A DNA stretch of 10,412 nt from an uncultured Treponema sp. (lineage in GTDB: Bacteria > Spirochaetota > Spirochaetia > Treponematales > Treponemataceae). The notes below the pieces were generated by a model. The model was given only the letters and a program-made list of their open reading frames with translations. It was not told the origin of the DNA and did no database searches. Positions within the stretch are counted from its first letter, which is position 1, and every line of letters starts with the position of its first letter. Location of the stretch: assembly GCA_905372345.1 (NCBI GenBank), contig CAJPPE010000029.1, forward strand, positions 1 to 10,412. Reading direction: 5' to 3'. Below are positions 1 through 5,771 of the stretch, in pieces. The translations under genes were made by a program, and so were the position numbers.

Positions 1-1
1 A

Positions 2-1102
2 TTTATTTTTATCGGTGTAATTATTATTCTTGTTATATATATTTTTGCCGCTGCGATTCCTATGAGGGAAGATATTTACTTGATGCCTGATTGGGCTTCG
101 CCGATACCCAAAGTCCAAAACGGACAAATTTATTCGGACGAATCTGCGGCTTCCCAGGATGAACTTAAGCAAAAATTTACCGGAAAAACTCCGATTCCTT
201 TTTCTTTGGGTAATTTATTCGGGTATTTTACCGAAGACGGCGAAATTTTGAGGGCCGAAGCTGCGGAAGAAAGATTCAGTTCTTCTTTTTATGCTTGGAC
301 AAAATATTCCCAAAAACCTCTTTTTACGGATATTTATAAGCCTGAGGAATTCGATTTGGAAAAGCCTTTTTTGCGTATTAATGAGCCGGGTTATGTTTAC
401 CTCGACAAGGATAGATTTTTTTTGTTTGAACCTGAAGGTTCTTCTCTTTCAGAATATGATAATACCGGCAAAAAATTATGGCACTACACGCATACTTTTC
501 CTATAACGGCTTTTCAGTCATCTAAGGCCGGCTGTGTGATAGGTCATTCGGACGGGCTTTTAGTATGCCTCGATTCCGAGGGAAACACTCTTTTTAGTTT
601 TTATCCGGGGGGCAGTACCTATCAGGCAATAATGGGGGCTGCAATTTCGGAAGACGGAAAACAGGTGCTCTGCTTATGCGGTCTTGACAAGCAAAGGGTT
701 GTTCTTATAAATATTTCGGGCCGTCAGCATAAAATAGTATATCACTCATATTTTGAAGAAGACTTAAGAAGACAGGCCTTTGCTTCATTTGATAAAGCGG
801 GGCATTTTGCCGTTTTTGAATCGGCTGAAGGAATAGGTATTATTGATTGTAGGAATTTAACTCTTTCGCTTATAAAGGAAGAAGGTTTTATTGCAGGCTT
901 GGGCTTTCAAGATAAAAACGCCTTACTTACGGTGCTTCTTCAAAAAGATGATGAATGTTCTCTTTTGTTGATAGACCCTCCCGATTTGATGATGGGAAAA
1001 ACGAAATTTAAGTCTGAAAATACCTTTTTAATTCAAAAGGAAAATAAAATCTACATAGGTACCGATGAAAAGATTACTGCATTGGATATACGGGGGCTTT
1101 AA
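2..1102 (+). CDS. Membrane-anchored beta-propeller-like protein, 5' end cut by the window edge
   Basis: The reading frame is open from base 2, so the ATG at 62 is very probably internal. The 20 residues encoded before it (FIFIGVIIILVIYIFAAAIP) form a hydrophobic transmembrane or signal-anchor segment. Counting from that ATG, the remaining 346 residues lie outside the membrane. They contain repeated short beta-strand units of the PQQ/WD40-like kind, with an aspartate- or glycine-rich turn followed by an aromatic strand: LSEYDNTGKKLWHY (129-142), LLVCLDSEGNTLFSF (166-180) and IYIGTDEKITALDIRG near the C-terminus. This supports a beta-propeller scaffold with no visible catalytic motif. The stop codon shares one base with the next gene's start (TAATG), so the two are probably co-translated and act together in the cell envelope. 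The propeller call is from repeat character only; the function is unknown. Confidence 0.72.
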   Translation, partial: FIFIGVIIILVIYIFAAAIPMREDIYLMPDWASPIPKVQNGQIYSDESAASQDELKQKFTGKTPIPFSLGNLFGYFTEDGEILRAEAAEERFSSSFYAWTKYSQKPLFTDIYKPEEFDLEKPFLRINEPGYVYLDKDRFFLFEPEGSSLSEYDNTGKKLWHYTHTFPITAFQSSKAGCVIGHSDGLLVCLDSEGNTLFSFYPGGSTYQAIMGAAISEDGKQVLCLCGLDKQRVVLINISGRQHKIVYHSYFEEDLRRQAFASFDKAGHFAVFESAEGIGIIDCRNLTLSLIKEEGFIAGLGFQDKNALLTVLLQKDDECSLLLIDPPDLMMGKTKFKSENTFLIQKENKIYIGTDEKITALDIRGL

Positions 1103-1959
1103 TGAAAAAAAATCTTTATATATTTTTGTTCTTTATGACTTTTTTATGCTCTTATGCCTTTGAATGGCCTGTAGAAAATCCTTCGCTTTTGCGTTTATTT
1201 GCTCAAAAAGATGAAGCTTCCGTTTCACAGTCATTGGTGTTTAAAGAGGTTGATGCGGTTAGGGCTTCGGGCTACGGTAAACACATAATAAGTATCGAGA
1301 AAAAAAACAGTCGCCGTTTTTTTCCAAGCACTTTGGGAAATGCTCTTATCTTTATAGATGATGAGGGGCTTCAAAGTGTTTATGCCAATCTTTCCGACAC
1401 GGATTTATTTACCTCCAGAAAAGAAACGGAATCGGGCTCAATAATCGGGCATACCGGCAATTCGGCATGGACTGAAGAAAAGAGTTTAATCTTTCAGGTT
1501 GCAGATGTACGAAATAATGTTTTAATAAACCCTCTTTTATTTATGCCTGAGATTGAAGAAAAAATACAGCCTCAAATTAAAAATACTGTTTTGATAGGTA
1601 CCGATAATCAGCCGATAAATTTGGAAAATATAAAAAAAATAAAACAAGGTTCATATAATCTTTATTCTTCGGTTTATGATTTTATAGAAAAAGACGGTCC
1701 CGGTCTTGTACCTTTTAGAATTACGGTTTCCATCAATGGAATGAATATAGCCGACCTCCCGTTTGAAGTTTTAAGTTCCGACGGAAAATCTCTTTATTTA
1801 AAAAACAAAGAGACATCTTTATCCCTTTTGTATCAAAAAGACGGAGCTATACATTTAGGAAAAATAAATTTGCCTTCAGGAAAGATTGAGCTTATAATCA
1901 CCGCCTTTGATAAGAGCGGAAACGAAAAAAGTGCTTCTTTTATTTTTCAAGTAGAATAG
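1102..1959 (+). CDS. Exported protein with degenerate M23/LytM-like domain and Ig-like C-terminus
   Basis: This is a 285-residue protein with a Sec signal peptide (MKKNLYIFLFFMTFLCSYA, likely cleaved before FEW). Residues about 20-148 follow the layout of M23/LytM endopeptidase domains: a YANL segment (94-97) where active enzymes have YAHL, GHTGN (116-120) matching the usual G-x-TGN turn, SLIFQV (128-133) where active enzymes have HLHFE, and a terminal INP (142-144). The histidines of both late motifs are replaced, and no HxxxD pair is visible upstream, so zinc-dependent peptidase activity is unlikely. Known degenerate LytM proteins such as EnvC and NlpD instead activate cell-wall amidases. 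Residues about 150-285 are beta-rich and end in an Ig/cadherin-like strand pattern (LIITAFDKSGN...). A G-rich stretch at 1092-1096 may act as a weak ribosome site. Domain assignment is by eye. Confidence 0.75.
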   Translation: MKKNLYIFLFFMTFLCSYAFEWPVENPSLLRLFAQKDEASVSQSLVFKEVDAVRASGYGKHIISIEKKNSRRFFPSTLGNALIFIDDEGLQSVYANLSDTDLFTSRKETESGSIIGHTGNSAWTEEKSLIFQVADVRNNVLINPLLFMPEIEEKIQPQIKNTVLIGTDNQPINLENIKKIKQGSYNLYSSVYDFIEKDGPGLVPFRITVSINGMNIADLPFEVLSSDGKSLYLKNKETSLSLLYQKDGAIHLGKINLPSGKIELIITAFDKSGNEKSASFIFQVE

Positions 1960-1963
1960 ATTT

Positions 1964-2719
1964 TTAAAATAAGGCTATCCTTTCCATCTCTTTTTTTATA
2001 TCGATGTCCCAATATTCCAAACAGATAGGACAGTTGAGCCCGTATTTTTCTAACAGCTTAGACAGCTTTATAAAGTCTTCCTTTGAAACGGGGTTGTGTA
2101 GATCGCTTTTTCCGTCATTGGAATGAAGATGCATGTAGGCTATGTGTTTTTGATTATTGGAAAACCAGTTTTCTATTTTTTCGCCTGAAACTAGGGCATA
2201 TCCCCAATCAAGGTTTAATTTTACTTGAGGCAGGGCGACGGCTTCTATAAGTTTTGCAGCGAGGCGGCTGTCCTTTTCGCAGACGTTTTCTAAAACCACA
2301 CAGCCCTTAAAGCCCGAATTTTCTACGGCCTCGTTAAAAAATTCCGCATTGCTTTTTAAGAACAAATCGAATTTAAAATCTTCTTTAAACCAAGGCATAA
2401 TCTGGGTATGAAAAATTATAAAATCAAGGTTCAAGAGCTTTGCAAAAAATAAATCCCTCTTGTACATTTTTCTGCTGTAAGCGGCTATGTCCCTATTAAA
2501 AGAAGCTATATTTAAATCGATAAAGCTGCCGTGCATGGACTTTATTCCTTTTAAATAGGGCAGCTTTTTTTCGTATTCGTTTAAAAGAGAGTATATCTCC
2601 GAGTCGGTTAAACATGGCTCGGTAAAGTCTTGAAGTTCAAGTCCTAAATTAAGCTCATTAAAAAGATTAAGATCAAAATCAGCGATTGTCCTGACAGCCT
2701 TAATCAGCTTATTTTTCAT
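1964..2719 (-). CDS. TIM-barrel sugar phosphate isomerase/epimerase-like protein
   Basis: This 251-residue protein has the pattern of the xylose-isomerase-like TIM barrel superfamily, which includes AP endonuclease family 2 and various sugar or inositol epimerases. Candidate metal and substrate ligands sit at the ends of successive strands: E28 (LELQ), H63 (SMHGSF), H104 (IIFHTQ), E144 (VVLENV), D171 (LNLDWGYA), H197 and H199 with D202 (MHLHSNDG), H208, and E235 (CLEYW). The intact ligand set suggests an active divalent-metal enzyme. The reaction cannot be read from sequence; sugar isomerisation or DNA repair are both possible within the superfamily, and the family is more often a sugar enzyme. 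It starts 9 bases after pheT ends with no clear Shine-Dalgarno sequence, so it is probably translated by coupling within a pheT operon. Its stop codon lies 4 bases from the end of the convergent envelope gene. Confidence 0.8.
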   Translation of the reverse strand: MKNKLIKAVRTIADFDLNLFNELNLGLELQDFTEPCLTDSEIYSLLNEYEKKLPYLKGIKSMHGSFIDLNIASFNRDIAAYSRKMYKRDLFFAKLLNLDFIIFHTQIMPWFKEDFKFDLFLKSNAEFFNEAVENSGFKGCVVLENVCEKDSRLAAKLIEAVALPQVKLNLDWGYALVSGEKIENWFSNNQKHIAYMHLHSNDGKSDLHNPVSKEDFIKLSKLLEKYGLNCPICLEYWDIDIKKEMERIALF

Positions 2720-2728
2720 AAAAAGTTT

Positions 2729-4483
2729 TTAGTTTTGCCTCTTTAAAATTTTTTCGATATTTAATTCTCCTGCAAAGCAGGGAATGTTTATATCCCAGTT
2801 TTCCAAGACTTGAGGATTTACTTCCCCGAATATGCCTATTTGTTCTCCATTGTAAAGAAGACCTGCCTGCCTGCCCGAAATAAAGCGGGGGTCGACAGTT
2901 TCACAAACCTTGTATTCTATTCCGAGGTAGTATAAGAGGTTTGCCGCCTCGCTTGCTGCCGTGTTAAAGTTGGCGTTTTGTTCGGCAGTCAAAAAGCCTA
3001 GGCTTTGGGCTGTCCTTGTGCCTGTGGAGTCTGCATCGTCAAAAAAGGCTATCTTTCCGGTCTCAAATATTTTGTGGGGATAGACTGCATTTGCAGAGCC
3101 CATCTCGGCATTTAAAAGAGAGGGGAGAATAGAGTTGCGTACAAACTGATAGTTTTCGGACATCGGGTTTGAAATCTCTATAACCGAAGCTTCATCTATG
3201 CACATTCTTTCAATATAGTCTTTTTTGGAGCCCAAATAATTAAAAATCATTTCCTGATAGCCCATGCCTGTCATAAGCCCTTTTATTTTTCGGCTTAGCA
3301 TTGTTGCAGGCAAAAGCCTTCCGATTGTAAATTCGTTCGGTGTTTCGGGCGTAAAGAAATTAACGGTTTTACCCATCATTACATCTTCGATTATGTCCAC
3401 TTCATGAAGAAAATCGTTGCGGTAGGGGGAGGGCTTCAGCCTAATCTTATTTCCTGAAATTTCAGTTTCCGAGTCCATGCGCTTTAGGGCATCGGCAATT
3501 TCTTCCGCCTTAAAAGATGAGCCCAAGAGCTTATTGACGGCTTCCACTGAAGTTTCTGCATTTTCTTGAAAATAAAACGGGGTAGTAATGGTTTTTCCGT
3601 ATCCCGTTTCATAAGGATGCTCTATTTTAACGGGTAGAATCGTATATCCGCAGTCGGCAAAATCGCATGCGACTATATTTGCTGAAAGCAAAATGCTCGT
3701 CATATCAGTGCCGGTAAATTCTACAAAAAGATAGGTGTCTCCTGCTTGGACGGCTCCTATTTTAGCACTGTTTATAACGGGAGGCATTGAAAGGACTTCT
3801 CCGTTTGCATCCTTCAAAAGAGGAAAGAGTTTTTTGTCTTCAAGCAATGAGGCATATTCAATTCCCTTGGGGTGTTCCTTTAGGATTTTGCGGCATAAAA
3901 GAGGTTTTTCCATATCGAGCGGCGTAAACTCGGTTTTGTCGGGATCTACGGCCGTGTATTCGATGGGCCATTTTATAAGTTTTGAGCGGTAAACTCCCAT
4001 AGAAACGGTTTTTCTTTTTCTTCCGAAGTTGCGGCAAAGTTTTTCCTGTGTTTGGATTATGTCGGCAAGCATGAGTTCGTCTATGGGCTTACCCGAAATT
4101 ACAAAGCCTGCCGCAAAGGGGCGGATTTCTTTAAGCTCCGGCGAGACCTTAACCCTGCGCTCGGCTGAGTCTTGCGTTTTTTCTTTTGATGAAAGGAAGC
4201 TTTGATAGTTTTTTGTATTTGATTTTCCTCCTGCATGGATGCGTAAAAGCCTTGCAAGGCCTGCCGTAGACCAAAGGTCGGGACGATTTGTATCGTTTAA
4301 TTCTATCTTAATTATGCGCTCTTTTTCAGGAAGCGAGGTGTCCGGTTTTTCGTCAAGTTCTGCCTTGGCTGATGTTAAAATTTCTTCAAGTTTGCCGTAG
4401 TCATGCTTTGCACCGAGCTCCGCTTCAAGTTCTGCTCCTAGCATATTAAAAAAAAGGGATTCATTTACTTCAATCTTAGGCAT
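2729..4483 (-). CDS. pheT: Phenylalanyl-tRNA synthetase beta subunit, archaeal/eukaryotic-type short form
   Basis: This is the beta subunit of the alpha2-beta2 enzyme that charges tRNA-Phe in the cytoplasm. At 584 residues it is far shorter than the roughly 800 of typical bacterial PheT. It begins directly with the MPKIEVNESLFFNMLG segment characteristic of the archaeal/eukaryotic form, with no N-terminal EMAP-like tRNA-binding domain and no C-terminal ferredoxin-like anticodon-binding domain. A B3/B4 editing-type region lies at about 120-270, a B5 region at about 290-365 ending in YRNDFLHEVDIIED, and a synthetase-like core from about 370 to the end (SNPMSENYQFVRNSILPSLL, then FETGKIAFF, then FGEVNPQVLENW). 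The start is supported by a GGAGGA ribosome site at 4488-4493, four bases before the ATG. The alpha-subunit gene (pheS) is not in the window. Spirochaetes are known to carry this archaeal-type enzyme, presumably by ancient transfer. Confidence 0.95.
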   Translation of the reverse strand: MPKIEVNESLFFNMLGAELEAELGAKHDYGKLEEILTSAKAELDEKPDTSLPEKERIIKIELNDTNRPDLWSTAGLARLLRIHAGGKSNTKNYQSFLSSKEKTQDSAERRVKVSPELKEIRPFAAGFVISGKPIDELMLADIIQTQEKLCRNFGRKRKTVSMGVYRSKLIKWPIEYTAVDPDKTEFTPLDMEKPLLCRKILKEHPKGIEYASLLEDKKLFPLLKDANGEVLSMPPVINSAKIGAVQAGDTYLFVEFTGTDMTSILLSANIVACDFADCGYTILPVKIEHPYETGYGKTITTPFYFQENAETSVEAVNKLLGSSFKAEEIADALKRMDSETEISGNKIRLKPSPYRNDFLHEVDIIEDVMMGKTVNFFTPETPNEFTIGRLLPATMLSRKIKGLMTGMGYQEMIFNYLGSKKDYIERMCIDEASVIEISNPMSENYQFVRNSILPSLLNAEMGSANAVYPHKIFETGKIAFFDDADSTGTRTAQSLGFLTAEQNANFNTAASEAANLLYYLGIEYKVCETVDPRFISGRQAGLLYNGEQIGIFGEVNPQVLENWDINIPCFAGELNIEKILKRQN

Positions 4484-4515
4484 CTTATCCTCCGCAGTTA
4501 AAAAAACTGAAAGGG

Positions 4516-4524
4516 ATTATATCA
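4516..4524 (-). promoter_or_regulatory. Extended -10 promoter for pheT
   Basis: Read on the minus strand, the sequence is TGATATAAT: a perfect -10 hexamer (4516-4521) preceded by the TGn extension. A weak -35 candidate, AGCACA (4538-4543), lies 16 bases upstream; extended -10 promoters often do without a good -35. Transcription would start near 4509, giving a leader of about 25 bases before the pheT ATG. Confidence 0.6.
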
Positions 4525-4624
4525 TAAATTATGGCTTTGTGCTATAAGGTGAGGACAAAAACACAAGTCTATACTCTATAATTTTTCTGAGCTGATGCTT
4601 TATCTGGTATGTATAAAAATCAAA

Positions 4625-5572
4625 TTACAAATCCCTCCGCATCCGGCTTGGCGTAATGCCGTAGGTTTCCTTAAAGGCTTTTTGAAAATAGCCGTCCCCG
4701 TAATAGCCGACCGCTTGTGCTATTTCTATAATGGATAAGCTATCATCATAAAGGAGTTCGAGGGCCTTTGTCATTCTTATTTTTTGAGTGTATCCGTTTA
4801 TCGTTGTGTTAAAACAATCTTTAAAACCGGTTACCAGTTTTTGTTGATTGATGGCAAATTTTTTGGCAAGTTCGGCAATCGTAACATGATCTGCAAAGTG
4901 TTCTTCTATAAAAGTTTTTACTTCTTTAAGGACGGCCTTGTCTTTTTGAGAAAGGTGCACATTTATTGCCGGTTTTGCCTTATAAATATAATCGTACAGA
5001 AGAGAAAAAACTTCCAAACATTTACCTTGAATATAGAGCTTTAAAGCTCCTCCTTCCAATGTACATTCTTTAAGACTGTTGCAAATTGCGGTTATTTTAG
5101 GAATGACAATCGGTTCGGGATTAAGTACGCATGCTGCTCTTTCAAAAAAATCTTCTTCCAATGTGATAGGCAAAGAAGAAAAAAACTTTTCCCGAAAGGC
5201 AAAACCTATATTGATAAACCGTACATGAGGTTCAATCCTCTTATATCCGTAAAAACTAAAAGTATTGACATAGGCATTAAGCCCGTATTCAAATTCGCAA
5301 GACTTTTCTTTTTTTTCATAATAAGAGGCGAGCCCGGTGTAATATTGCCCAAGTTCGATAATTCTTTCATTTACATTATCCGCCTTGATAACAAGAGGCC
5401 GGTACAGTGTACAATCGGAAATAGTCGCCACAGCCGTTTCGGTATCTCCCAAGATGGAAAAACCGCCTGAGCCTTTTTCTTCATCCAATATATAATCCCT
5501 TCTTCCATCTTTTAAATGCTTGATAAAGCCGAAATGTTCAAAGTCCTCCCAATAATCTTCAACCGTACGCAT
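4625..5572 (-). CDS. AraC-family transcriptional regulator divergent from the transporter operon
   Basis: This is a 315-residue DNA-binding regulator. The C-terminal AraC/XylS domain carries two helix-turn-helix units: the first at about 231-254 (TIAELAKKFAINQQKLVTGF) and the second at about 280-303 (SIIEIAQAVGYYGDGYFQKAF), followed by the family hallmark YGITPSRMRR. The N-terminal 200 residues are not recognisable as an arabinose-type cupin and resemble, in length and layout, the ligand-sensing part of siderophore-responsive regulators such as PchR and YbtA; that is inference. The start is supported by AGAGG (5578-5582), five bases before the ATG. Because it faces away from the ABC/ECF operon and shares a compact control region with it, it most likely activates that operon in response to the transported ligand and controls its own expression. 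Confidence 0.92.
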   Translation of the reverse strand: MRTVEDYWEDFEHFGFIKHLKDGRRDYILDEEKGSGGFSILGDTETAVATISDCTLYRPLVIKADNVNERIIELGQYYTGLASYYEKKEKSCEFEYGLNAYVNTFSFYGYKRIEPHVRFINIGFAFREKFFSSLPITLEEDFFERAACVLNPEPIVIPKITAICNSLKECTLEGGALKLYIQGKCLEVFSLLYDYIYKAKPAINVHLSQKDKAVLKEVKTFIEEHFADHVTIAELAKKFAINQQKLVTGFKDCFNTTINGYTQKIRMTKALELLYDDSLSIIEIAQAVGYYGDGYFQKAFKETYGITPSRMRRDL

Positions 5573-5606
5573 GTTTACCTCTTCTCTTTTTAAAGTTTTT
5601 CTGTTC

Positions 5607-5616
5607 TATTTGAAGA
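5607..5616 (+). repeat. Direct repeat TATTTGAAGA, copy 1 (regulator side)
   Basis: The 10-base sequence TATTTGAAGA occurs here and again, in the same orientation, at 5669-5678. This copy covers the expected transcription start of the AraC-family gene, just downstream of its -10 box. AraC-type proteins bind asymmetric direct-repeat sites, so binding here could block regulator expression. The protein-site link is inferred. Confidence 0.45.
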
Positions 5617-5618
5617 TT

Positions 5619-5647
5619 ATAATAGTATATTTGACTTAAAAAGTCAA
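5619..5647 (-). promoter_or_regulatory. Promoter of the AraC-family regulator gene
   Basis: On the minus strand, TTGACT (5642-5647) and TATTAT (5619-5624) are separated by exactly 17 bases, each matching the housekeeping sigma consensus at 5 of 6 positions. A second -10-like TATAAT lies at 5616-5621 but would need a 20-base spacer. Transcription would start near 5612, leaving a leader of about 40 bases. Confidence 0.6.
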
Positions 5648-5651
5648 GTAT
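5627..5651. promoter_or_regulatory. Palindromic operator candidate over the regulator's -35 box
   Basis: The arms TTGACTT (5631-5637) and AAGTCAA (5641-5647) are perfect inverted repeats around a 3-base centre. They extend to 11-base arms (5627-5637 and 5641-5651) with one mismatch. The right arm contains the -35 hexamer of the AraC-family gene, so a dimeric protein bound here would compete with RNA polymerase. It lies about 80 bases upstream of the transporter operon's start. Confidence 0.5.
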
Positions 5652-5668
5652 TTTTATATTTTCTTTCT

Positions 5669-5678
5669 TATTTGAAGA
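5669..5678 (+). repeat. Direct repeat TATTTGAAGA, copy 2 (transporter side)
   Basis: This is the second copy of the 10-base repeat, 62 bases downstream of copy 1. It ends 8 bases before the -35 box of the transporter operon, which is where AraC-type activators normally touch RNA polymerase. It also sits within a 6-base inverted repeat, TTTCTT / AAGAAA (5664-5669 and 5675-5680). It is a candidate activator site. Confidence 0.45.
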
Positions 5679-5686
5679 AATTTTTA

Positions 5687-5715
5687 TTGACAAAAATTCT
5701 TATAACGGCTAGAAT
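5687..5715 (+). promoter_or_regulatory. Promoter of the ABC/ECF transporter operon
   Basis: A perfect -35 hexamer, TTGACA (5687-5692), is followed after exactly 17 bases by TAGAAT (5710-5715), which matches the -10 consensus at 5 of 6 positions. The predicted start is near 5722, giving a leader of about 50 bases. Such a strong core promoter suggests that repression, not only activation, sets expression. Confidence 0.75.
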
Positions 5716-5730
5716 AAGGTAGTAAAATAA

Positions 5731-5746
5731 GTTAGTGATGACTAAC
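5731..5746. promoter_or_regulatory. Leader palindrome GTTAGT-N4-ACTAAC, candidate repressor operator
   Basis: A perfect 6-base inverted repeat with a GATG centre lies at about +10 to +25 relative to the predicted start of the transporter operon. A repressor there would block transcription. The GTTAG/CTAAC half-sites recall those of DtxR/IdeR-type metal regulators, but the spacing differs from the classic IdeR site, so this is only a suggestion. In RNA it could form a weak hairpin. Confidence 0.45.
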
Positions 5747-5771
5747 CGAGTTTTTTGAAATGGAGCATTTT

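Noticed and set aside
3735..3992. Plus-strand open frame within pheT
   Set aside because: It is antisense to a well-supported gene, has no ribosome site, and its composition is that of a shadow frame.
4577..4582. TATAAT on the + strand between pheT and the AraC-family gene
   Set aside because: It has no good -35 box and no + strand gene downstream until the transporter operon more than 1 kb away; it is probably chance in an A/T-rich gap.
4484..4624. Gap between pheT and the AraC-family gene searched for a terminator or small RNA
   Set aside because: Apart from the pheT promoter and ribosome site I found no convincing hairpin, T-run or RNA-like structure.
5731..5756. Hairpin GTTAGT/ACTAAC followed by a T-run as an intrinsic terminator or attenuator
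   Set aside because: The stem has only six pairs, two of them G-C, and four unpaired bases separate it from the T-run; an operator is the better reading, although weak attenuation is not excluded.
5760..5771. Upstream in-frame ATG for half-transporter A
   Set aside because: It overlaps the GGAG ribosome site that serves the ATG at 5772 and has no ribosome site of its own at proper spacing.
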